Assembly (NCBI GenBank): GCA_032622095.1
Contig: CP136061.1
Coordinates: forward strand, 44,525,797-44,589,796
Length of the DNA stretch: 64,000 nucleotides
Direction of reading: 5' to 3'
Source of the DNA: Siphonodentalium dalli
Taxonomy: Eukaryota; Mollusca; Scaphopoda; Gadilida; Siphonodentaliidae
Positions 43,568 to 54,330 of this stretch are shown here, in pieces. Position numbers and translations under genes: made by a program. The notes below the pieces were generated by a model. That model was given only the letters and a program-made list of their open reading frames with translations, did no database searches and was not told the origin of the DNA. The first letter of the stretch is position 1. The number at the start of each line of letters is the position of its first letter.

Positions 43568-44283
43568 TCTATTATATATTTTGGAAGATCTGTCTGTGTG
43601 TCTGTGTGTCTGTCTGTGTGTTCGCGATGAACTCGAAAACGGCCGACCCGATTTCGATGAAACTTGGTATGTGGGGGTATTTTCGGTCGTGCGACGTGAC
43701 CTTGACCTTAAAATCGGGTAATTTCAAGGTCAAACGCCCGAATATATCACGGGATTTCGATGAAACTTGGTATGTGTGGGTATCTTCGGCCGGGGAGTGG
43801 CATAAACCTATTAATTTGTCCGTGCGACGTGACCTTGACCTTGAAATCGGGTCATTTCAAGGTCAAATGTCCAAATATTACGGGATTTCGATGAAACTTG
43901 GTATGCGGGGGTACATTCGTATGGGGAGTCTCATAAGCATATTAATTTACCCGTGCGACGTGGCCTTGACCTTGAAATCGGGTCAATTCAAGGTCAAATC
44001 GCCAATTTTGATGGGATATCGACGAAATTTGATACATGGGTGTACTTTTGTCAACTGAGTGTTTTGGACGGGTCAAATCGTGACCCCGACCTGACCTTGA
44101 CCTTCAAAATAATAAATTCAAGGTCAAATCGGGTAAAACCGGATGGATTTCGACGGGCACGTTTGTCGGGTACTTTTGTCCAGGCAGTGTTTTGGACGGG
44201 TCAAATCGTTACCTCAACTGACCTTGACCTTCAAAATGGTCAATTCAAGGTCAAAGCCCGGACGAAGTCGGGTCACCTTCTAG
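43568..44283 (+). mobile_element. Non-autonomous Helitron with nuclear-receptor-like tandem repeats
   Basis: The 5' end is TC (TCTATTATATATTTTGGAAG) directly after host A43567. The 3' end has the hairpin GCCCGGACGAAGTCGGG, 11 nt, then CTAG at 44280-44283, followed by host T. This is the canonical Helitron signature (5'-TC, hairpin, CTRR-3', A^T insertion, no target duplication). After the ends come a (TCTG)n microsatellite and five ~126-bp units. Each unit holds TGACCTTGACCTTGAAAT and ATTTCAAGGTCAAA-like inverted motifs (near 43698, 43830, 43970, 44092, 44218). No Rep/helicase gene, so it depends on a partner. The 210-codon ORF across the repeats is spurious. Confidence 0.85.
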
Positions 44284-44320
44284 TATGTATATATAGTTCG
44301 ACAGACAAACACAAAAGATA

Positions 44321-44689
44321 GTGCTTAATTTTCGTATATATGTTTTATTTCTGGAAAGTCTTCCCATGCCCTCAGATGTTTCCGGCATATCTGCGTGGTT
44401 AACGTACATGGATCATGAATATGGCATGACTATGGGGTCTTTGGCGAGTGCATCTCAAACATCGAATTGCAATATCTATTCCTCCAGCATGAACCTGGCC
44501 CAATTCTGCACTCTAGTTAGTTTCGTGTACACCCAACCACTTGGACTACAGATTTGTTTTCAAATGGCACCTGAAGCATCCCAATTCAAAGTTGATTTCA
44601 ATCAAAATTATGAATTTATGAAAATAGGAATAATTCTACCTTCGCCTACAAATAAAAAAAACTTTGAACTTATTATTTTTATTATAAAA
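44321..44689 (+). other. Unrecognised open frame next to the Helitron
   Basis: An ORF of 158 codons begins at 44321 and runs into the following repeat. Its first ~115 codons look moderately protein-like (for example SGISAWLTYMDHEYGMTMGS and TLVSFVYTQPLGLQICFQMA) but match no family I know. The last third is AT-rich repeat. It may be an exon remnant or chance. Confidence 0.2.
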
Positions 44690-45227
44690 TTAAAGGCACG
44701 GGCGGCGTTCGTTGCAGACATATTCATATATGTTCAAATCGCCATAAACAGAAGGAATATTAAAATATATATAGTTTTGTTCATATGCCAAACATAATCA
44801 GCGCGTAAATAATATATTGTCGTCAAGACGTACGATGGTGTGCGTAAACAAGAACATGCTCGTGTTGCAGAAGTTTTGCTGCTGTTTACATAACACAGCG
44901 CAATTCTATTGGCTAATCACACACAAACGATATACACGCTCATTATTTTCAGGAAAACAGTAATAAATAACGCTCATTATGTTTACCATATCCGGATCTA
45001 AACAAAAGCCAGGTTCTGTAACGTTTTTTGCTTTTGTTTACATAACAAAGGAAAAACATTTGACAATAACATACTGTTTATGCCATATTTCTGATTGATA
45101 TATAAGAACAAGGTCTGTCTATATTGTACTATTCTTTCTGTTTATGGGGGTTATTGACGGAGGTGAATATTTTAACAGCATACCCACCGCCAACGCCGCC
45201 CGTATCTTTAAACTATCAGAACAATCT
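44690..45227 (+). repeat. Duplicated ~540-bp segment, copy 1 (without MITE)
   Basis: Nearly collinear with 61931-62690. Shared words are GGCACGGGCGGCGTT, AATCAGCGCGTAAATA, GTCGTCAAGACGTACGATGG and CCATATCCGGATCTAAACAA, plus CCCACCGCCAACGCCGCC. This copy lacks the MITE that interrupts the other. Probably an interspersed repeat rather than a gene. Confidence 0.75.
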
Positions 45228-45270
45228 TGTCATATTTTCCAAGATAAAATTTCCAACTGCGAGTGTTGTT

Positions 45271-45299
45271 ACCAGGCACGCTGTATTTAGTGTTTCCAT
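45271..45299. repeat. Left remnant of the 24-bp VNTR
   Basis: ACCAGGCACGCTGTATTTAG followed by TGTTTCCAT is one VNTR monomer. It is cut off from the main array (from 48446) by the retrotransposon. TGTTTCCAT at 45291-45299 is the left copy of the 9-bp target duplication. Confidence 0.85.
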
Positions 45300-45320
45300 T
45301 ATTTTTTTTTTTTTTTTTTT

Positions 45321-45655
45321 AAACATATTTTATTTGTAATAATACAAAGTGGATTGGGGCACAAGTTACATAACTTAATGAGCCCCTCTCCAGTATACAT
45401 TGTTACAAAATTACATAATTGATAAAGTGGCACAATAAGTAACTTATTTACAGCTGTGTGGAATGTGAGAGAATGGTGACTGGTGAAGGATGATCTTGCG
45501 GATCGTTAGGAAAGGATGATGTAAGGTGGTGGGGGTGCCAACGTCGATTGTGTTTATTTAAAACATTGTTATGGCCGAGCAAGTACCAGGTCGAAAAAAG
45601 CAATAAACAATAAACATATTTATGTCCTACTTATTAATTAAGTTAATATCATTTA
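45321..45655 (-). other. 3' UTR of the non-LTR retrotransposon
   Basis: About 335 bp between the ORF2 stop and the poly(A) tail, read on minus. Includes the AATAAA at about 45328-45333. No further ORF. Confidence 0.75.
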
Positions 45656-48445
45656 TCAGAAACGTTTAGTTTCTGTAATAAAATGTTGTACTATTTTGAA
45701 CAATTTCACATTTTGTTTTATATCTATGTTTTGGATGCCAGAAAGTAAATCATTCATATGTGTTAATTTGAGTCCTTCTCTGTGTAGCGAATGATACATT
45801 TCTATTCGTTCCGATTGGTACAGGGAACACATGAAAAGGTAATGATATGCATCTTCGCATTGGTTGCCGCATGCGCAACGTGGGCTGTCAGATATGTAGT
45901 TTTGGAATTTATCAGACTTTAGATCACTGCAATAGTTCCGTAATTTTGCGTGAAGTACGTTACATTGCCTGCGTCCCGTGTAGAAATACCTCGGGGGTCT
46001 AGTGACGGGGTCAATTATTCTAAGATACGTTTTGAAATCTGAAATTGTGGGGGCATCTGTTATTACGGACGGCATGTCATTCCACGCTTTTATGGTTGAA
46101 GGGAAAAATGACTTTTTGTAATTCTCAGTGTTACTGAAATATGTGTAAAAAAATTCGGGATATCTGAATTCATACTCTGATATGTCAGCTATTCTGGGTG
46201 GTAATATGTTTGTGAGATAAATAGGGGCATTCCGATTGATAATGTTGTACATAGTTTGTAATTTGTGTAATTCACGCCTTCTCCTCAGTGGGGGCCAGCC
46301 TACTTCTTTCATTGTGTTTATATCAGAGACTGATCATGTGAGTCCACTGACTATTCTGGCTGCATCAATGTGTAACCGTTCAAGTTTATCCATTTGATAT
46401 TTAGGTGCATTTGCCCATACTACATCGGCATAATCGTATAATGGTAAAATATACGTTTTATATATGTTTTCTAGGGTCTTCCTATCGAGCTGGTATTTAA
46501 ATCTGCTTAGTTGTGATAAACGCGAGGCTATTCTTTTAATAGTTGCATTGATATGATTGTTCCATGACATATTTGATTGGAGTTCAAGACCGAGGTGTTT
46601 ATGTGTCTCAACAAAGAATATAGTATCATTATTAAAGGTTAAATTAGGAGTATCGCCGGATGTGCCAGTCAAAGAGTACGACATGCCCATCGTTTTTGAG
46701 GGATTAAAATTGACTAGCCAATTGTTTGACCATCTTGATATGTTTTCAAGATCCTTGTTCATGGTTTGCGCCAATTCATTTAGGTCGTGGTGCTCGTTAG
46801 TAATGCAAGTGTCGTCAGCGTACATTCTCGTAACAGAACAGATGTTGTCTGCTAAATCATTGATGTAAACCAAAAATAGAAAAGGGCCTAGGATTTAGCC
46901 TTGTGGCACGCCCGCTGGGATGATCTCATAGCTAGAAAAGCTGTTGTTAACTAATACGCGCTGCTGTCGGTTATTTAAATAGTCTCCTAGCCATTTCAAA
47001 GATTTACCACGAACTCCATAACTTGAAAGTTTATGTATTAGTCCCCTGTGCCAAACTCTCTCGAATGCCTTTGATATATCACAAAAAATAGAACATGTAT
47101 ACAGTCCATTGTCGAGAGATTGACACAGGTAATTGTATAGATCTATGAGTTGATGAGAAGTGCTTTGCCCTGGCATGAAACCCGATTGACGTAAGAATAG
47201 TAGTTCGTTTTTTTTAAAGAAATCCCTGATCTGTTTTAATACAACTTTCTCAAATATTTTTCCCAAGCAGGGTAGAAGGGAAATAGGACGATAGTTCTTG
47301 CTATCAGCGGGGTCGTCTTTTTTAAAGATGGGGACAACATTAGCCTTTTTCCATACAGATGGAAATGTCATGCTATCAAGAGATTTTCTGAAGATTAAAA
47401 CTAATGGACGAGCAATTGATTCTGCGGTAGCTAGGAGCATTTTTGCACTAATTCCATCGTAGCCATGGGCTTTGTTTAATTTAAGTGATTTAATTGCCAA
47501 AATTATTTCATCTTCGGTGAGCTCAAAGTCCTCCATCGTGTTGTTACAACGAGAATTGAACACAGGTAAACTGTGGTTTGAGTCGTTTATTGATGAGTTA
47601 GAAATGAAGCTCTGGTTTAATATGTTAGCCTTGTCAAGATCATCAGTCGCGTACACGGTTCCATTTACGTTTATGGTATTTATATGGGCATTCGAGCAGT
47701 ATAGGGGTGGAACATTCGTTGTTTTCTTTGTACATAGTAGGTAATTCATTAGTTGCCACAATTCGCGGGGAGATGATGATTCTTTCATGCGGTCTTCCAA
47801 TTTTTCATCAAATTTCGATTTCGCGAACTTTTTCATGTTATTTACTTTATTTCGACATTGCTTATATTTTTGCCATGTGTTGGGATTATTATTTTTTATG
47901 GCTTTGGTACGTAGCCTTTCGCGTTTGCGAATTTCTCTTCGGATTTCTGAGTTAAACCAGATTTTATCCTTGGGCCGAACCGTAACAGTGGATTGGGGAA
48001 TTGTATCGTTCATTACTGACATAAATTTATTTTGGAAAAGTATGGTAGCTGAATCGGTGTCGATGCACTTAAGGAGATCATCCCAGTTTGTGTTACCGAG
48101 TATTTCGTTGGCTCTTTCAAAATTTGCTCTGGAGTAGTTCCATACTCCTCTCTGGAACGAAGTTACTTGTGAATAATCATAAGCTAGTTACACATATACA
48201 CCTAAGTGGTCAGAGACTCCCGGGTTTATTACTTCAGCTTCTAGTACACGAAGGGAATTGCCGATAATAATTGGGTCTAATAATGTACTCGATGATTTTG
48301 CCACTCTTGTAGGGGAAGTTATAACGTTTTTGATGCTATATCGGTCTATGATTTCCTTCAACTTCGATGAATTGTCTAGAAGGTTGGAATTGTAGTCACC
48401 CGTGATAATAATATTTTCGGTTATATCAAGTGCGTCTGATATCGA
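45656..48445 (-). pseudogene. Retrotransposon ORF2: endonuclease remnant, reverse transcriptase, zinc knuckle; three in-frame stops
   Basis: One continuous frame of about 930 codons. Codons 1-85 hold the end of an apurinic-type (EEP) endonuclease: GDYNSNLLD, SPTRVA and the catalytic SDH motif of SDHLGVYV. The reverse transcriptase follows: VVPIFKK, NYRPISLLP, SGFMPGQST, motif A FCDISKAFERVW (Asp codon 47078-47080), GVPQG, and motif C YADD (46811-46822). The C-terminus has a CxC-x8-H-x4-C knuckle (CACGNQCEDAYHYLFMC, from about 45877). Known role: target-primed reverse transcription. Breaks are TAA at 48188-48190, TAA at 46895-46897 directly after GVPQG where the family normally has Ser, and TGA at 46334-46336 (a likely CGA change). 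No frameshift was seen. Inactive copy; the N-terminal endonuclease half and any ORF1 are missing. Confidence 0.9.
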
Positions 48446-50223
48446 TGTTTCCATGCATGCTGTATTCAGTGTTTCCAGGCACGCTGTATTCAGTGTTTCC
48501 AGGCATGCTATATTCAGTGTTTCCAGGCATGCTATATTCAGTGTTTCCAGGCATGCTGTATTCAGTGTTTCCAGGCATGCTGTATTCAGTGTTTCCAGGC
48601 ATGCTGTATTCAGTGTTTCCAGGCATGCTGTATTCAGTGTTTCCAGGCATGCTGTATTCAGTGTTTCCGGGCATGCTGTATTCAGTGTTTCCAGGCATGC
48701 TGTATTCGGTGTTTCCAGGCATGCTGTATTCAGTGTTTCCAGGCATGCTATATTCAGTGTTTCCAGGCATGTTGTATTCAATGTTTCCAGGCATGCTGTA
48801 TTCAGTGTTTCCAGGCATGTTGTATTCAGTGTTTCCCGGCATGCTGTATTCAGTGTTTCCAGGCATGCTGTATTCAGTGTTTCCCGGCATGCTGTATTCA
48901 GTGTTTCCAGGCATGCTATATTCAGTGTTTCCAGGCATGTTGTATTCAGTGTTTCCAGGCATGCTGTATTCAGTGTTTCCAGGCATGTTGTATTCAGTGT
49001 TTCCAGGCATGTTGTATTCAGTGTTGCCAGGCATGCTGTATTGAGTGTTCCCAGGCAGGCTGTATTCAGTGTTTCCAGGCGAGTATTCCAGGCATGCTGT
49101 ATTCAGTGTTTCCAGGCATGCTGTAGTCAGTGTTTCCAGGCATGCTCTATTCAGTGTTTCCAGGCGAGTATTCCAGGCATGCTGTATTCAGTGTTTCCAG
49201 GCATGCTGTAGTCAGTGTTTCCAGGCATGCTCTATTCAGTGTTTCCAGGCGAGTATTCCAGGCATGCTGTATTCAGTGTTTCCAGGCATGCTGTAGTCAG
49301 TGTTTCCAGGCATGCTCTATTCACTGTTTCCAGGCGAGTATTCCAGGCATGCTGTATTCAGTGTTTCCAGGCATGCTGTATTCAGTGTTTCCAGGCATGT
49401 TGTATTCAGTGTTTCCAGGCATGCTGTATTCAGTGTTTCCAGGCATGTTGTATTCAGTGTTTCCAGGCATGTTGTATTCAGTGTTGCCAGGCATGCTGTA
49501 TTCAGTGTTCCCAGGCAGGCTGTATTCAGTGTTTCCAGGCGAGTATTCCAGGCATGCTGTATTCAGTGTTTCCAGGCATGCTGTAGTCAGTGTTTCCAGG
49601 CATGCTCTATTCAGTGTTTCCAGGCGAGTATTCCAGGCATGCTGTATTCAGTGTTTCCAGGCATGCTGTAGTCAGTGTTTCCAGGCATGCTCTATTCAGT
49701 GTTTCCAGGCGAGTATTCCAGGCATGCTGTATTCAGTGTTTCCAGGCATGCTGTAGTCAGTGTTTCCAGGCATGCTCTATTCAGTGTTTCCAGGCGAGTA
49801 TTCCAGGCATGCTGTATTCGGTGTTTCCAGGCATGCTGTAGTCAGTGTTTCCAGGCATGCTCTATTCAGTGTTTACAGGCGAGTATTCCAGGCATGCTGT
49901 ATTCAGTGTTTCCAGGCATGCTGTAGTCAGTGTTTCCAGGCATGCTCTATTCAGTGTTTCCAGGCGAGTATTCCAGGCATGCTGTATTCAGTGTTTCCAG
50001 GCATGCTGTAGTCAGTGTTTCCGGGCATGCTCTATTCAGTGTTTCCAGGCGAGTATTCCAGGCATGCTGTATTCAGTGTTTCCAGGCATGCTGTAGTCAG
50101 TGTTTCCAGGCATGCTCTATTCAGTGTTTCCAGGCGAGTATTCCAGGCATGCTGTAGTCAGTGTTTCCAGGCATGCTCTATTCAGTGTTTCCAGGCGAGT
50201 ATTCCAGGCATGCTGTATTCAGT
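48446..50223. repeat. 24-bp VNTR (TGTTTCCAGGCATGCTGTAT TCAG)
   Basis: Monomer TGTTTCCAGGCATGCTGTAT plus TCAG, about 25 near-identical copies to about 49076, then a higher-order form. The 24-bp period is eight codons, so several frames on both strands are open throughout (readings such as YSVFPGML on plus and NTEYSMPG on minus). These are not genes. Monomer variants GTTGTATT, CTATATT and CCCGGC are scattered. The minus-strand endonuclease frame of the retrotransposon runs into the array only by accident. Confidence 0.97.
49065..50215. repeat. 85-bp higher-order repeat within the VNTR
   Basis: Three 24-bp monomers of fixed types (GCTGTATTC, GCTGTAGTC, GCTCTATTC) plus a 13-bp truncated monomer AGGCGAGTATTCC make an 85-bp unit (3x24+13). 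Truncated monomers occur at about 49077, 49162, 49247, 49332 and again from 49538 at 85-bp steps to about 50133, then one shortened unit. The block with GTTGCCAGG and CCCAGGCAGGCTG appears at about 49023 and again 461 bp later at about 49484. The array therefore also contains a ~461-bp segmental duplication. Confidence 0.92.
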
Positions 50224-50628
50224 TTGCAACTGTTGAAAACCACACCCCGGTCTGCGATTTGTCAAGTTTCACACCACGTTATTCGTGGGAAACATTAACA
50301 GATAGAATATTCATGCACGCTTCATATATTTGTCAATTTTTTTAATGTGCATGCCTTCGGCATTGTTAAAAACATTTGACTGAAAATGTACGAATAAAAG
50401 CTCGGACAAAACTGTGTCCACGGACGTACGGACGAACAGACGGCTCGAATCGATGGACCGACGTTCCGACAGACGGACGGACACGCTGATTCCAGTATAC
50501 CCCAATCCCCCCACACACACACAATTCGTTACGTGGGTATAAAAATAAATACTGGATAGTGACACCAAACGACATGACATTCATCTTCTGTTGTAACAGA
50601 GGAATTGGCAGTATGATTGTAGCATTAA
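50224..50628. other. Spacer after the VNTR with (CA)n
   Basis: CCCCCCACACACACACA near 50508 and a GGACGGACG-type run at 50420-50480. No supported gene. Confidence 0.45.
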
Positions 50629-51039
50629 GGGGGAGGTCAAGTGACCAATTTTGAATGGGGATTTCCATGTTTATCTGCGGAGAAAAGTTGCAGAGTTGCA
50701 CATACTTCTGAGTGTGACTTGATGTGGTATTGGAAACAACAGGTATTTATCTGGCGGGTCCACTTGGAACTTGTTCCATTATAATGTTCGTGTATTTATT
50801 TTTGAATTTGATATTGAATTTTTAAATGTAGGTCAAGTGATGTAATTCCAGAAATAAATTCTCAAAAATATATTTATTGCAAAATTTACAAAGCGGACCC
50901 GCCAGAAAAAATATCTGTTGTTTCCAACTTCCCAATGCCACATCAATTGACACTCAGAAGTATGTGCAACTCTGTAACTTCTGCTCCATGCGCAGATTTG
51001 CATGGAATCCCCATTCAAAATTGTTCACTTGACCTCCCC
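50629..51039. mobile_element. TTAA MITE with GGGGAGGTCAAGTGA ends
   Basis: TTAA at 50625-50628 and 51040-51043. Arms of about 140 bp are reverse complements with indels: GGGGGAGGTCAAGTGACCAA ... TCTGGCGGGTCC against GGACCCGCCAGA ... TTGTTCACTTGACCTCCCC. The spacer is ~130 bp. Piggybac- or Kolobok-type by its TTAA site; non-coding. Confidence 0.8.
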
Positions 51040-51043
51040 TTAA

Positions 51044-51652
51044 ATTGAGTCTCTACTCATTACAAGGAGGACACATGCAGTGCCTCCAAGGTCTTGTTAC
51101 AAGGAGTTACAAACAGAACTAAGCTGTTCTTAGTCTGCATGCATATAGTCTGTATGTCTTTAAATGAGTGATTTACCCTCATACGGTTGTGTGACTTTTG
51201 TATTGAGCACGACCCCCCCCCCCCCCCCCACCCCGCATATGGTGCTCACTCGAGCAGGCGAGCACTGAATACGTCGACATAAACGCATTGCACCAGTTTT
51301 ATTATACTGAGTATACTTTGAAAATGTTCACGACAATTAATCGGCCCAGAGATACTTGGGGGGGGGGGGAAACTTATACTTATTTTGAGGTGTTCACTTG
51401 CATTCACGATGCATGCATGATTGGTATGGCACATGCGAAGCGGAGTTTCGTTTACACATGAATCGCGAAAATCCACATGTGACACCTATCAGCAATACGC
51501 TGAAGAGGATTACAAAATATCGTAGCTGAGAACGCTCTTTATTGTCTACCGTTTATGGGAAATCATGGACGCTCTTTATAAGATACGATCATTGTCAGTT
51601 TTGCTAACCGGAAACATATTCAAATCGTGTTAAAAAACTTTCCTTTTTGGAA
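51044..51652. other. Spacer with poly-C (51213-51229) and poly-G (51358-51369)
   Basis: Two homopolymer runs, possible assembly or sequencing problem points. No gene supported. Confidence 0.6.
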
Positions 51653-51702
51653 GTCGGTATTTGTCGGTATTAGTCGGTATTTGTCGGTATTAGTCGGTAT
51701 TT
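51653..51702. repeat. 10-bp tandem repeat GTCGGTATTW
   Basis: Five copies of GTCGGTATTT/GTCGGTATTA in alternation. Confidence 0.9.
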
Positions 51703-51724
51703 GACAATGAGAGACTTCTATTGA

Positions 51725-51960
51725 CCCTTCCTTGACTGGAGCTTCCTGAAATTTTGCGAAAACCCTGTGCCAATGCATTTTCTTCTATATGCGAGTCTTC
51801 CAAAGGGAGCTTCTCATATATACATACTGGCCTACAATATTTACCTTGATCTCATAAGCCAGTGCATTCTATTATGGGATACTCGCATATATAAGAGAAT
51901 GCATTGGCACATGATATTTATAATGCTGTACCAGCTCAACCCCTGTCATGAAAGGTCTAA
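51725..51960. mobile_element. Decayed CCCTTCCATGACTGGAGC-family MITE with hairpin remnants
   Basis: ACCCTTCCTTGACTGGAGCT at the left and CTGTCATGAAAGG at the right match the family at 61465. It contains broken hairpin halves: CCAATGCATTTTCTTCTATA near 51770, and AGTGCATTCTATTATGGGAT...AGAATGCATTGG to 51917. The stems no longer pair fully, so this is an older copy. Confidence 0.65.
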
Positions 51961-52036
51961 TGGGCCCATTGGCACGATCTAATTAATTTCTGATATATAA
52001 AACGTAGCAATGGTAGTTTTGTGGTGTCATCTTTAA

Positions 52037-52428
52037 CCCTTTACCCAACAGAAGGGCCCTGTGCCAATGCATTCTCTTATATATGCGAGTCGACCATAGG
52101 TCGCCTCGCATATATAAGAGAATTCATTGGCTTAACACATTAAAAATTATAAAATTGTTAAAGAATGTAAGAAAAAATGGTAAAAAGTGTTAAAAAAAGA
52201 TATTTTTTTAGGCCAATGCATTCTCTTATATATGCGAGGCGACCTATGGTCGACTCGCATATATAAGAGAATGCATTGGCACAGGGCTAACTGTAACTAT
52301 CACAATGTGGTCAAGGAGCCGGTTCCAATGATATCCATATTTGTATGGTTCTATTGAGACAGACCGAAGATATTTTAGGCTGTTGAAGCTTTATTTGGCC
52401 GGTTTTGGCCGGTTTGTTGGGTAAAGGG
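52037..52428 (-). mobile_element. TTAA MITE, CCCTTTACCCAACA family, double hairpin (copy G)
   Basis: TTAA at 52033-52036 and 52429-52432. Hairpins at 52064-52130 (one change, GAATTCATTGG) and 52213-52279. Orientation as copies B, D and E. Confidence 0.9.
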
Positions 52429-52432
52429 TTAA

Positions 52433-53584
52433 TCCGACAGATATACCACATGTTTCACACGCCAGCCTGTTCTTCTAAAAAATTAAATCATATTGAACTT
52501 ATTTTAAAAACACAAATAAGCCCATATCGGCATTGTTTCAATCTCAATTACGCTATATACACCCCTGGTCAAGTGGTCCTGCTAATGTGCTATGATGCTG
52601 TAGGGTCTTGTTGAATTGCTTTGATGTTGTTAGTGCAAACTGATGCTGTTAACAAAATGTACCATTATATTGTTTAATTTGTCTTTGTCGTGGTGTTCAG
52701 ATAATCTGAACATATTCAAGAGAAGCCATTATATGTATCAAACATTCAAAAACATATATGCATTGCGAAATGTTGTTAATACTGGTTGTATAATTAGTCG
52801 TTGAAAATCGACTATAATCAAGATTGTTATTCGCGTCGTTTTAGAAACACCAGCGCAGGCAGTATCATATTTTTCAAAAATATATATGTTCTTTAATGTT
52901 TCATACACTCACTGGTTTTTTTTTTCAAATCGCTAGGATTAGCCAAACACAGCGAAAATGACAAATTTAGTACTTTTTCGTAATGGCATCAGTTTGCCCT
53001 ACCCGAATCATAGTAATTCAGCAGGACCGCCAGCATCATAGAATATTAACAGGACTACTTAACCAGTGGTGTATATATGAACCACATACGCGGGTTTTAA
53101 AACATTCCAATATATAGGACTGTTCCATACTACCAGATTCCCTCTCTTTTTAATGTGTTTTCATTGCGGCCCGCGCCATTCAACGGAATAACGGAGATAA
53201 GCTCACCGTGCATGCTGGGCGTTTTCAGAATAAAATCAGTCCAATGTGAACCCAAATAATTATGAACCTATTTCCACGTGGATATGTTGCACACGCATAT
53301 AATTATGATCATGCAAGCATTGCATGGACAAAATACCACGTGCGATCGGTCAATAAAGATGACTATACAAGTACACCAGGTAACAACGGATTGTGTATTT
53401 TACTTATAAGCGTACGCGTGTACTAACGCGTACTCGATTGAACCGCATACTTAGTTTGTTGTCAGATTATGTTAATCGATTTTGGATAACATATTAGGCA
53501 CGAGCGTTGAGTATATAGTTACATCATCCCTTATCGATTTTCAATAAGTGCAGTTCCTAGTACTCATAAAAACTACTTGATCAA
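52433..53584. other. Unassigned intergenic region
   Basis: No supported gene or repeat. Confidence 0.45.
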
Positions 53585-53588
53585 TTAA

Positions 53589-53934
53589 AGGGGTACTGTA
53601 CACTAAATTTTGCCGTTTATGGGACCATTTCCTTTTACACTCCGCAGAATATATGCAACAAATAAATTAATTTGAGCCATGGATTAGTGCAAAATACACT
53701 GGTGTTTTCTATCAACGATGCAAACAACATGGTAATTATAATGAAAATATATTTATGACTCCAGTCATAAAATCATTTTCATTATAATTTCCATGTTGTT
53801 TGCCGCATTCATAGAGCACACAAGTGTATTTTGCACTAATCCATGTCTCAAATTCATTGATTTGTTGCATATGTTCTGTTGAGTATAAAATGATATGGTC
53901 CCATAACTGGCCGGATTTAGTGTACAGTACCCCT
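53589..53934. mobile_element. TTAA foldback MITE with AGGGGTACTGTACACTAAA ends
   Basis: TTAA at 53585-53588 and 53935-53938. TIR AGGGGTACTGTACACTAAA / TTTAGTGTACAGTACCCCT. The arms stay paired over about 150 bp (GGATTAGTGCAAAATACAC, AACATGGTAATTATAATGAA) around ATGACTCCAGTCAT. The complete palindrome is ~346 bp. Non-coding. Confidence 0.88.
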
Positions 53935-53978
53935 TTAACCCTGTTTTTTAATAGCTTTCTTCTTGTGGTGAATAAAAT

Positions 53979-54330
53979 CTTAAAGTGATGTGAAACACTC
54001 CGGTATGGTGAACAAATAGAAATGGAGAATAATCTTGTTCAAAGTAGTCCAAATTCACAACACACACCGTTGTTCTTATATATGAATTAAATGCAGTGAC
54101 TCTCGATGGCGAAATCGTTTTCGTTAATTTATCGCCGATAGATGCGTCCCGAATCGAGTAGTAACTATTTACAATTGAGCGTAGTTCTGACTATGTTTTC
54201 TATGGAGTGGTACGGTCGATTTGCTTTAAATTTTCGGCGATGTTAGTAGCATGTTACATTCATCCAGTTGCCATAGCGCCTGAATACCACAACTTATCAG
54301 TTTCATGCACCCGAACAAGTACATAATATG
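53979..54330 (+). repeat. ~380-bp dispersed repeat (copy 3)
   Basis: TAAAGTGATGTGAAACACTC, AATAGAAATGGAGAATAATC, TTTATCGCCGATAGATGCGT and CCCGAACAAGTACATAATAT. Partner of 27736 and 37575. It lies directly beside the TTAA MITE at 53589. Confidence 0.7.

Larger units (their letters stand above)
45300..48445 (-). mobile_element. 5'-truncated non-LTR retrotransposon (Jockey/CR1-like)
   Basis: On the minus strand: endonuclease C-terminal part, reverse transcriptase, C-terminal zinc knuckle, a ~330-bp 3' UTR and a poly(A) tail (T19 at 45302-45320 on plus). An AATAAA signal lies about 10 nt upstream of the tail. The element is flanked by the 9-bp duplication TGTTTCCAT (45291-45299 and 48446-48454). 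This shows insertion by target-primed reverse transcription into a VNTR monomer. The 5' truncation falls within the endonuclease domain. Class from general RT features only; clade not determined. Confidence 0.93.

Noticed and set aside
43426-44058. 210-codon ORF over the Helitron
   Set aside because: It reads through Helitron tandem repeats, a (TCTG)n tract and the element boundary.
48188-50345. Many long ORFs with octapeptide repeats (YSVFPGML, NTEYSMPG)
   Set aside because: They follow from the 24-bp period of the VNTR, are open on both strands, and are broken by the 85-bp unit.
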